DNA of 64,000 bases. It comes from Croceibacterium_A sp035555595 (GTDB lineage Bacteria; Pseudomonadota; Alphaproteobacteria; Sphingomonadales; Sphingomonadaceae). The notes below the pieces were generated by a model. That model was given only the letters and a program-made list of their open reading frames with translations, had not been told where the DNA came from and searched no databases. Position 1 is the stretch's first letter. Every line of letters starts with the position of its first letter. Position numbers and translations under genes: made by a program. Where the stretch lies: the NCBI GenBank assembly GCA_035555595.1, contig DATMGK010000022.1:10664-74663 (forward strand). Direction: 5' to 3'. This document shows positions 57,844-64,000 of the stretch, piece after piece.

Positions 57844-58396
57844 GATCGTGATGCCCGTGGTCATGGTGGTGCCCATGCCCATGCCCATGCCCGTCGCCAT
57901 GATCGTGCCCGTGGTCATGACCATGATGCCCGTGCCCCGTCGAAGCGGCGGCATAGGCGCCCTGTTCGGGCGTGAAAGGCGCGTGGATGGCAGTCACCTC
58001 CGCGCCCAGACCGATCAGCATGTCGCGGATCACATGGTCATGGCGCAAGCGTATCGCATCGGGGGTAATCTGCGCGGGCAGGTGCCGGTTGCCGATATGC
58101 CATGCCAGCCGCAGCAGCGCATGCGGGCTGGCCGCGCGCGCTTCCATCAGCGGCTCGTCCGCCGCCCTGACATGGATCATCGATCCGTCTGACAGGCGCA
58201 GACCGTCGCCATCATGCAGCAGGCGGGGGCGGGGCAGGTCCAGCAGGAAGCGTGTGCCCCCTGCGCCGGTGTAGCTGAACCGGCGGCGGTGCCGTTCGTC
58301 GTAATCCAGCACGATTGAATCGCTCGCCGTCGCGCCGTCCCACATCCCGGCAGGCAGGATGTCTTTGACGGTCGGTAGGGGCGCATTCGAATTCAA
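57833..58396 (-). CDS. ureE: Urease nickel metallochaperone UreE
   Basis: A 187 aa protein. The N-terminal peptide-binding-like domain has LDYDERHRRRFSYTG, and the metal-binding domain contains LLRLAWHIGNRHLPAQI. The C-terminal 40 residues are a His/Asp/Gly-rich nickel-binding tail alternating H-G-H and H-D-H units. It delivers nickel to UreG and urease. Confidence 0.95.
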   Translation of the reverse strand: MNSNAPLPTVKDILPAGMWDGATASDSIVLDYDERHRRRFSYTGAGGTRFLLDLPRPRLLHDGDGLRLSDGSMIHVRAADEPLMEARAASPHALLRLAWHIGNRHLPAQITPDAIRLRHDHVIRDMLIGLGAEVTAIHAPFTPEQGAYAAASTGHGHHGHDHGHDHGDGHGHGHGHHHDHGHHDHAH

Positions 58397-58405
58397 GTCA
58401 GCTAC

Positions 58406-60118
58406 TCAGAACAGGAAGTAACGCTGGGCGAACGGCAGGACCTTGGCGGGCTCACACGTCAGCAGTTCACCATCCGCGCGCACTTCATATGTTTCAGGGT
58501 TTACATCGATTTGTGGCAATGCAGCATTGAGAATCATGGCCTGCTTGCCGATCCCGCCACGAGTGTTGCGAACAGGTGCCACTGGCCGTTGCAGGCCCAG
58601 CCGTTCCACAACCCCGCCGTCTATCCCCGCCTGCGACAGGAAATGGAATGAAGACAAGGCGCTGGCCCGGCCCAGTGCGCCGAACATCGGCCTGTAATGG
58701 ACCGGCTGCGGGGTGGGGATGCTGGCGTTGGGATCGCCCATCGGCGCGGCAGCGATGGAACCGCCCTTGATGATCATGTCGGGTTTGGCGGCGAAAAAGG
58801 CCGGATGCCACAGCACCAGATCGGCCAGTTTGCCCACTTCGACCGACCCCACGATGTGCCCGATTCCATGCGCGATGGCGGGATTGATCGTATATTTCGC
58901 AATATAGCGACGGGCACGGAAATTGTCGGCCTCGCTGTCATCCGGCGCCAGCGGTCCGCGCTGCTGCTTCATCTTGTCGGCGGTCTGCCAGCAGCGGATG
59001 ATCGTTTCGCCCACGCGGCCCATGGCCTGACTGTCGGACGACATCATGGAAAACGCGCCCAGATCGTGCAGGATATCCTCTGCCGCGATGGTTTCCTTGC
59101 GGATGCGGCTGTCGGCGAAAGCCACATCCTCCAGGATACGCGGGTCGAGGTGGTGGCACACCATCAGCATGTCGAGGTGCTCCTCGATCGTGTTGACGGT
59201 ATAGGGCCGTGTCGGATTGGTGGATGATGGCAGCACGTTGGGCAGCCCGGCCACGCGGATAATGTCCGGGGCATGGCCGCCGCCCGCGCCCTCTGTGTGG
59301 AACGCATGGATCGTGCGCCCGGCAAAGGCGTCTATCGTGCTTTCGACAAAGCCGCTTTCGTTCAGCGTATCGGTGTGCAGCGTTACCTGAATGTCGTATT
59401 CGTCGGCCACGGTCAGGCAGCAGTCGATGGCGGCTGGGGTCGTGCCCCAATCCTCGTGCAGCTTAAGGCCGCAGGCCCCCGCGCGGATCATCTCCTCCAG
59501 CGCGGCCGGGCTGCTGGCATTGCCCTTGCCGAACAGGCCGAAGTTCAGCGGCAGTGATTCCAGCGCCTGCAACATCCGGCCGATATGCCATTCGCCGGGG
59601 GTGCAGGTGGTCGCCAGCGTGCCATGCGCGGGGCCGGTGCCGCCGCCCAGCATGGTGGTAACGCCCGCATTCAGGGCTTCCCATGCCTGCTGCGGGCAGA
59701 TGAAATGGATGTGCGCGTCGATACCGCCTGCGGTCAGGATGCGCCCTTCACCGGCGATGATTTCCGTGCCGGGGCCGATGGGAATGTCCACGCCGGGCTG
59801 AACATCGGGATTGCCGGCCTTGCCGATGGCGCAGATGTGGCCATCGCGGATCGCCACGTCCGCTTTCACCACGCCCCAGTGGTCCAGGATCACGGCATTG
59901 GTGATGACGGTGTCCGGCGCGCCTTCCGCTCGGGATGTCTGCCCCTGGCCCATCCCGTCGCGAATGACCTTGCCGCCGCCGAACTTCACCTCCTCGCCAT
60001 AGATCGTGCGGTCTTCCTCCACGCGGATCAGCAGGGTGGAATCGCCCAGCCGGATACGGTCGCCCACCGTGGGGCCGAACATTCCGGCATAGGCCGCGCG
60101 GTCCATCGTCACGGGCAT
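58406..60118 (-). CDS. ureC: Urease alpha subunit
   Basis: The 570 aa catalytic subunit hydrolysing urea to ammonia and carbamate. Nickel and active-site residues are all present: H136 and H138 in GGIDAHIHF, carbamylated K219 in CGLKLHEDWG, H248 in TLHTDTLNESG, H274 in AFHTEGAGGGH, flap C321/H322 in MVCHHLDP, and D362 in MSSDSQAMG. The enzyme should be active. It lies between ureB and ureE in the ureDABCEFG order. Confidence 0.98.
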   Translation of the reverse strand: MPVTMDRAAYAGMFGPTVGDRIRLGDSTLLIRVEEDRTIYGEEVKFGGGKVIRDGMGQGQTSRAEGAPDTVITNAVILDHWGVVKADVAIRDGHICAIGKAGNPDVQPGVDIPIGPGTEIIAGEGRILTAGGIDAHIHFICPQQAWEALNAGVTTMLGGGTGPAHGTLATTCTPGEWHIGRMLQALESLPLNFGLFGKGNASSPAALEEMIRAGACGLKLHEDWGTTPAAIDCCLTVADEYDIQVTLHTDTLNESGFVESTIDAFAGRTIHAFHTEGAGGGHAPDIIRVAGLPNVLPSSTNPTRPYTVNTIEEHLDMLMVCHHLDPRILEDVAFADSRIRKETIAAEDILHDLGAFSMMSSDSQAMGRVGETIIRCWQTADKMKQQRGPLAPDDSEADNFRARRYIAKYTINPAIAHGIGHIVGSVEVGKLADLVLWHPAFFAAKPDMIIKGGSIAAAPMGDPNASIPTPQPVHYRPMFGALGRASALSSFHFLSQAGIDGGVVERLGLQRPVAPVRNTRGGIGKQAMILNAALPQIDVNPETYEVRADGELLTCEPAKVLPFAQRYFLF

Positions 60119-60120
60119 GG

Positions 60121-60426
60121 TTACAGCTCTCCCATCACGGCGGCGCGAAAGCCGATGACGCGGCGTTTCCCGGCATAGGGGATCAGGCGCACAGTGCGCG
60201 ATTGTCCCGGCTCGAAGCGGACGGCAGTCCCCGCCGCGATATCCAGCCGGTGGCCGCGTGCCGCCTCCCGATCGAATGCCAGCGCCGGGTTGGTTTCTGC
60301 AAAGTGATAGTGGCTGCCCACCTGTATCGGCCGGTCGCCGGTGTTCGCCACGGTCAGCGTGATGGCCTCGCGCCCTTCATTCAGCACGATCTCGCCCTCT
60401 GCGGGGATGATCTCGCCGGGGATCAT
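60121..60426 (-). CDS. ureB: Urease beta subunit
   Basis: A 101 aa protein with the family start MIPGEIIPAEGEIVLNEGRE, then TVANTGDRPIQVGSHYHFAETN and LDIAAGTAVRFEPGQ. Separate from UreA, as in the three-subunit bacterial enzymes. It overlaps ureA by ATGA. Confidence 0.97.
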   Translation of the reverse strand: MIPGEIIPAEGEIVLNEGREAITLTVANTGDRPIQVGSHYHFAETNPALAFDREAARGHRLDIAAGTAVRFEPGQSRTVRLIPYAGKRRVIGFRAAVMGEL

Positions 60427-60725
60427 CGGATCGGCCTGTGCACGGTGACCAGCTTGGTCCCGTCGGGGAACGTGGCTTCCACCTGGATGTCGTGGATCAT
60501 CTCGGCGATTCCTTCCATCACCTGATCGCGGGTCAGGATGCGTGCGCCGCTGGCCATCAGTTCGGCCACCGGTCGCCCGTCTCGCGCGCCTTCCACGATG
60601 TGGTCGGTGATCAGTGCCACGGTTTCCGGGTGGTTCAGCTTCACGCCGCGTTCCAGCCTGCGGCGGGCGACGATCGCCGCCATCGCCACCAGCAACTTGT
60701 CCTTTTCGCGTTCGGTCAGGTTCAT
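60423..60725 (-). CDS. ureA: Urease gamma subunit
   Basis: A 100 aa protein: MNLTEREKDKLLVAMAAIVARRR, then GVKLNHPETVALITDHIVEGARDG and a C-terminal VEATFPDGTKLVTVHRPI. It follows ureD by a few bases. Confidence 0.97.
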   Translation of the reverse strand: MNLTEREKDKLLVAMAAIVARRRLERGVKLNHPETVALITDHIVEGARDGRPVAELMASGARILTRDQVMEGIAEMIHDIQVEATFPDGTKLVTVHRPIR

Positions 60726-60729
60726 CGGA

Positions 60730-61587
60730 TCAGCAATAACAGATGGATGGAAGGGTGGGGCGCAGGCCGAAGGCGGCGGCGCGCAAGGCCTCTGCGGCTC
60801 TCAGCCCGGCCTCGCGGATCACCTGCGGATCGCCGCCCGCCATGCGCATGATAAGCAGGTTGTCGAATGCCGTCGCGCCGCCGTGTTCGCCCGCCAGCTC
60901 GCGCGCCAGCGCAAGGTGCGTTTCGGCATCGGGGGCGGCATGGACCATCGTCAGGATCGCCCGCGCCCCTTCAAAACCGAACGGTGCCTCGGCAACGCCA
61001 ATCACATCGCCGTCGATATGCAGGGCATCGACCCAGACCAGCCGCCCGTCACGCCGGATGCGCCAGCTATCGCGGATCAGGCCGCGTGTGAACGTTTCGC
61101 CCATCGCGCCGCGTCCGAATACCAGCATCTCCATCGCCAGAATCCGGGCATCGGCCGCCAGGTCGATTTCCAGCGAACGGCGCATCCTGCTGCCGTCGAA
61201 CAGTATCGCCTCGTGCGAAACCCATTCGCAGCGCGCGCCGGAACCCACGCTGATGCGGGTTTCGATCTTGGTGGGCGGGTCGTCGGGCAGGGTGCGATAG
61301 ATCTTCTCCGCCGCCTGCGGTACCACCGTCACGCTCGCGCCGGGATCGACCACGATCTCCAGCGCCAGCCGGTCTCCTCCGGTCAGTCCGCCTGCGGTGG
61401 TCACGGTAACGGCCAGGGCAAAGTCACCCGCTGCCGCCGTCGGAAACAGCACCCGTGCGGGGGCGACCTGCTCCAGATCGCGCAGGCCCGCTTCGCCAAA
61501 CGCGATCAGCGCCCGCCCGTCGACCCTCTGCAACCGCGACACTGCGGGGGCGCGGGCTGCACGGGTATCGGCACGCGTATATTCCAT
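60730..61587 (-). CDS. ureD: Urease accessory protein UreD
   Basis: A 285 aa maturation factor that binds apo-urease with UreF and UreG. Family phrases are GEAGLRDLEQVAPARVLFPTA, TAGGLTGGDRLALEIVV, TVVPQAAEKIYRT and EWVSHEAILFDGSRM. ATG 61587 is used; the frame upstream has no family character. It is the first gene of the operon running to 52261, 34 bp after shared box 2. Confidence 0.95.
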   Translation of the reverse strand: MEYTRADTRAARAPAVSRLQRVDGRALIAFGEAGLRDLEQVAPARVLFPTAAAGDFALAVTVTTAGGLTGGDRLALEIVVDPGASVTVVPQAAEKIYRTLPDDPPTKIETRISVGSGARCEWVSHEAILFDGSRMRRSLEIDLAADARILAMEMLVFGRGAMGETFTRGLIRDSWRIRRDGRLVWVDALHIDGDVIGVAEAPFGFEGARAILTMVHAAPDAETHLALARELAGEHGGATAFDNLLIMRMAGGDPQVIREAGLRAAEALRAAAFGLRPTLPSICYC

Positions 61588-61621
61588 GGCCCGGGCTTTG
61601 CGGGTCGCCCCGGTTCGCGGG

Positions 61622-61640
61622 CATGGGGCATTTGACGTAT
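61622..61640 (-). promoter_or_regulatory. Shared box 2, upstream of ureD
   Basis: Read on the minus strand: ATACGTCAAATGCCCCATG. It differs from box 1 at two of 19 positions and ends 34 bp before the ureD ATG. The 61588-61877 gap holds no gene but carries boxes 2 and 3 for the two divergent units. Confidence 0.75.
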
Positions 61641-61823
61641 GGCCGCTCTGGCGGGGCTCGCCCGTCCCGATGTGGGGCGGGATGGGGCCCGGGAAGAACC
61701 CGGACCCCGGCGAATACTGCCGCGACCCTCCACGGGGGAAAGCGGGGGAGGCGACTCCACCGTGGCTTTGCTGCGGCGGCAGGCCGCTGGGGTCGCAATT
61801 GAACAACCCGCGTCGGGAAGCCT

Positions 61824-61842
61824 CTACGTCAAACGCCCTATG
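61824..61842 (+). promoter_or_regulatory. Shared box 3, upstream of the MauD-like/molybdenum-hydroxylase genes
   Basis: CTACGTCAAACGCCCTATG, 18 of 19 identical to box 1. It ends 35 bp before ATG 61878, almost the same spacing as box 2 to ureD, which supports that ATG as the start. Confidence 0.75.
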
Positions 61843-61877
61843 CGCGCTTGCGTCCGGTCCGGTTAGCCGTTGCCGTG

Positions 61878-62462
61878 ATGCTTGCGGCGCTGCTTTTCCT
61901 GTTGGCGTTTGGCGGGGTGCTGCTCGTCGTGACGGCGTGCGCGCTGCATCGGCAGGTTCGCACCGCGCGCCGCGCGATGGCGCCCGTTGCCGGATCGCGC
62001 GGTCCTGAGTTCATGGAGGGGGAGAAAGCTCCCCGTGTCAGCGCGCCTTCGCTTGGCGGCAATATCCTGACCATCGGCGGCGCCACCCGCGATCCGCGCT
62101 TCATGCTCCTGCTGTTCGTGGAGCCGGGGTCGAAGCTGTGCGAATCCGTGGTGGGCGATGCTGTCGACCTCTGCCGCCGCCGCAGCGTCCGCCTGCTGCT
62201 GGTGGGCGAAGGGGATTCGGGTGGATACGACAGTCTGGTCCTTCAGAAACGCATCGATCACGATGATCTGATCCTCAGCAATTCGTTGCGGGAGGATTTC
62301 CTGATCGGTCCCGTTCCCTCTGCCGCGCTGCTCAACCCCGACGGATACCTGGTGGCACGCGGCACCGTGCAGCACCGCGATCACCTGGATGCGCTGCTAA
62401 CGGCGCTTTGTTCGCAGGCCGAGGATGATGGAGTTGTCAGGATGGAGAGGAAAGCGGGCTGA
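61878..62462 (+). CDS. MauD-like membrane-anchored thioredoxin-fold protein
   Basis: A 194 aa protein with one N-terminal membrane helix (LAALLFLLAFGGVLLVVTACAL) and a periplasmic domain. The segment APSLGGNILTIGG, FMLLLFVEPGSKLCESV and the tail VPSAALLNPDGYLVARGTV follow the layout of MauD (methylamine dehydrogenase accessory protein). Only one Cys remains at the redox position (KLC), so disulfide exchange by a CxxC is not possible. The alternative start TTG 61848 is less likely from the spacing to box 3. It is followed directly by the [2Fe-2S] subunit gene. Confidence 0.72.
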   Translation: MLAALLFLLAFGGVLLVVTACALHRQVRTARRAMAPVAGSRGPEFMEGEKAPRVSAPSLGGNILTIGGATRDPRFMLLLFVEPGSKLCESVVGDAVDLCRRRSVRLLLVGEGDSGGYDSLVLQKRIDHDDLILSNSLREDFLIGPVPSAALLNPDGYLVARGTVQHRDHLDALLTALCSQAEDDGVVRMERKAG

Positions 62463-62923
62463 TGGCGATCGATTTCACTCTCAACGGTGCCCCTCGCACC
62501 ACAGAGGCAGCGCCCGCCAAGCCGCTGCTGTGGGTTCTGCGTGAAGACCTGGCCATGCCGGGCACAAAGTTCGGCTGCGGCGCGGCGCTTTGCGGGGCCT
62601 GCACCGTTCATATCGACGGCGTTGCCGTGCGATCCTGCGTGACACCTGTCGCCGCCGTCAGGGGCAAGACGGTCACGACGATCGAGGGGGTGGCGCAAAG
62701 CGACACCGGCAAGGCGGTGGCGGAAGCGTGGATCGATCTCGACGTGCCCCAGTGCGGCTATTGCCAGGCGGGCCAGATCATGACCGCCGTCGCCCTGCTG
62801 GAAAGCAACCCCGCGCCGTCCGATGCGGAAATCGACAGCGCGATGAAGGGCAATCTGTGCCGCTGCTCCTCCTATGGGCGGATACGCAGCGCGGTCAGGG
62901 CCGCTGCGGACAGCCGGGCATGA
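62462..62923 (+). CDS. iorA: [2Fe-2S] subunit of a molybdenum hydroxylase (IorA type)
   Basis: A 153 aa ferredoxin-type subunit. The plant-type cluster ligands are in KFGCGAALCGACTVHI, with a further Cys in VRSCVTP. The second cluster ligands are in QCGYCQAGQIM and GNLCRCSSYGRI. This is the small subunit of isoquinoline 1-oxidoreductase-like xanthine-oxidase-family enzymes. ATG 62462 overlaps the MauD-like stop; its own stop overlaps the large-subunit start. Confidence 0.92.
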   Translation: MAIDFTLNGAPRTTEAAPAKPLLWVLREDLAMPGTKFGCGAALCGACTVHIDGVAVRSCVTPVAAVRGKTVTTIEGVAQSDTGKAVAEAWIDLDVPQCGYCQAGQIMTAVALLESNPAPSDAEIDSAMKGNLCRCSSYGRIRSAVRAAADSRA

Positions 62924-64000
62924 CCGCCATGTCCCTCAGCCGCCGGGCTTTCATCGGCGCTTCCCTGATCGCGGGCGGCGGGCTGGTGTTTGATCTCGCC
63001 GTGCCCACCGGCGCACAGGCGGCCACGGGCGATCCGGTCATGCTCACCGCGTTCATCCGCGTGCTGCCCGGCAATCGCTTCGTGATCGGCGGCAAGAATG
63101 CGGAGATCGGGCAGGGCGCCAAGACCACTCTGCCGATGATGATCGCGGAGGAACTGGACGTCGACTGGGATCAGGTCAGCGTGGAGCAGACCCACGCCGA
63201 TCAGGCCCTGTTCGGGGCGCAGAGCGCAGGCGGATCGCGCACGACGGGCCGCGAATGGCTGCCCATGCGGCAGGCGGGCGCGGCTGCCCGGGCGATGTTG
63301 CTGGCCGCCGCCGCGCGGCAATGGAATGTGTCGGAAAGCGAGCTTTCGACCAAGGGCGGGGTGGTGAGTCATCGCGGCACGGGGCGCTCGGCAGCTTATG
63401 CCGATCTTGCCGCCGTGGCGGTGGACATCGCCCCGCCCGACCTCGCTACGGTCAAGCTTAAGGACCCGGCGCAGTTCCGGATCATCGGCCAGCCCATCCG
63501 CGGCGTCGATACTCCGGCGATCGTCGCCGGCAAGCCGCTGTTCGGCATCGACGTGGCCATGCCCGGAATGCTCCACGCGGTGCTGGAAACCTGCCCGGCG
63601 CTGGGGGGCAAGCTGAAATCGGCCAATCTGGACGAGATACGCGCGCTGCCGGGCGTCACCCACGTCCTCACGCTGGAGGGCGATGGACAGGCGGAATCGC
63701 TGCTGGATGGCGTGGCCATCCTGTCGGAAAGCTGGTGGACGGCGGAACAGGCACGCGGGCGCCTGCGCTGCGAGTGGGATGACAGCGCTCAGCGCGGCTT
63801 CTCGACAGAAGGATACGCGGCGCAGGCGGCGGAAAAGCTGGCCGGTGCGGCCGACGCGCAGATCGTCAGCAGCGGCGATGTCGCGGCGGCTTTCACCGAT
63901 GCGGCCAAACTGGTGGAGGCGCGCTACAGCTATCCGTTCCTCGCCCACGGAACACTCGAACCGCAGAACTGCACCGCACTGTTCGCCGACGGCCGGATAG
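62920..64000 (+). CDS. iorB: Molybdopterin subunit of a molybdenum hydroxylase (IorB type), cut by window end
   Basis: The first 360 residues are visible and open to base 64000. A twin-arginine signal (SLSRRAFIGASLIAGGGLV) indicates export. Family phrases are IGGKNAEIGQGAKTTLPMMIAEEL, AQSAGGSRTTGREW, RIIGQPIRGVDTPAIVAGK and SYPFLAHGTLEPQNCTA, all typical of IorB-like aldehyde/N-heterocycle oxidoreductases. The substrate may be an aldehyde or an N-heterocycle. Electron transfer goes through the preceding [2Fe-2S] subunit. Confidence 0.92.
   Translation, partial: MTAMSLSRRAFIGASLIAGGGLVFDLAVPTGAQAATGDPVMLTAFIRVLPGNRFVIGGKNAEIGQGAKTTLPMMIAEELDVDWDQVSVEQTHADQALFGAQSAGGSRTTGREWLPMRQAGAAARAMLLAAAARQWNVSESELSTKGGVVSHRGTGRSAAYADLAAVAVDIAPPDLATVKLKDPAQFRIIGQPIRGVDTPAIVAGKPLFGIDVAMPGMLHAVLETCPALGGKLKSANLDEIRALPGVTHVLTLEGDGQAESLLDGVAILSESWWTAEQARGRLRCEWDDSAQRGFSTEGYAAQAAEKLAGAADAQIVSSGDVAAAFTDAAKLVEARYSYPFLAHGTLEPQNCTALFADGRI

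Noticed and set aside
1..64000. CRISPR array or insertion-sequence transposase
   Set aside because: No regularly spaced identical repeats and no transposase-like reading frame were seen on either strand.

Overview
The window is GC-rich (roughly 63-65% by eye) with dense, overlapping operons and frequent GTG/TTG starts. Gene content (HisZ, PurA, NirBD/NasA with NasT/NasS, NikR/HupE plus urease, CheB/CheR with hybrid kinases) points to an alphaproteobacterium. The gene order and intergenic repeat style suggest order Sphingomonadales; this is inference, as no 16S or database search was available.

Layout. (1) 1-5003: core genes (hisZ, a membrane protein, purA, a methyltransferase-like protein, a winged-helix regulator). 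(2) 5065-11663: two convergent operons for metal and siderophore handling. One carries dmeF-like efflux plus a BtuFCD/FecBCD-type ABC importer. The other carries a FhuF-like [2Fe-2S] reductase between two proteins of unknown function. Both are preceded by the same roughly 40-bp operator. (3) 12496-12571: tRNA-Val(UAC). Its 3' 45-46 nt recur at 18192-18237 and 35971-36015, so two genomic islands sit in tandem at this tRNA. (4) Island 1 (12526-18237, 5.7 kb) is a very small phage-like element: nuclease, spanin pair, holin, endolysin, cytosine-5 methyltransferase, Cro/CI pair with three operators, and a frameshifted integrase; it has no structural or packaging genes. (5) Island 2 (18192-36015, 17.8 kb) carries a DUF6519-like protein, a small tyrosine recombinase, higBA, a YdeI/AraC/SDR/methyltransferase group, and a complete nitrate-assimilation operon (nasT-nasS-narK-nirB-nirD-nasA-cobA). 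It ends in an integrase whose catalytic C-terminus is lost. A recurring 50-59 nt element follows four gene modules in this island.

(6) 36170-46354: trehalose synthesis (otsB-GH15-otsA), then a CHASE3 hybrid kinase-CheR-CheB-REC/kinase signalling cluster on the opposite strand. (7) 46585-52253: a retropepsin-like protease, then nickel handling: an atypical NikR, a HupE-like permease, a TonB-dependent receptor and two periplasmic accessory proteins. (8) 52261-61587: one long minus-strand operon, ureDABCEFG followed by a transporter-fused hybrid sensor kinase (NCS1 nucleobase-transporter domain, Cys cluster, kinase, receiver) and a LuxR-type response regulator. (9) 61878-64000: a MauD-like protein and the start of a two-subunit molybdenum hydroxylase (isoquinoline 1-oxidoreductase type), cut by the window end.

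How it may work together: a 19-nt box, consensus NTACGTCAAAYGCCCYATG, lies in the same orientation in front of hupE, ureD and the MauD/molybdenum-hydroxylase genes. The likely reader is the response regulator encoded at the end of the urease operon. This would make nickel import, urease and a molybdenum hydroxylase one regulon, driven by a sensor kinase built on a nucleobase/allantoin-type transporter. I regard this as the most interesting candidate system in the window.
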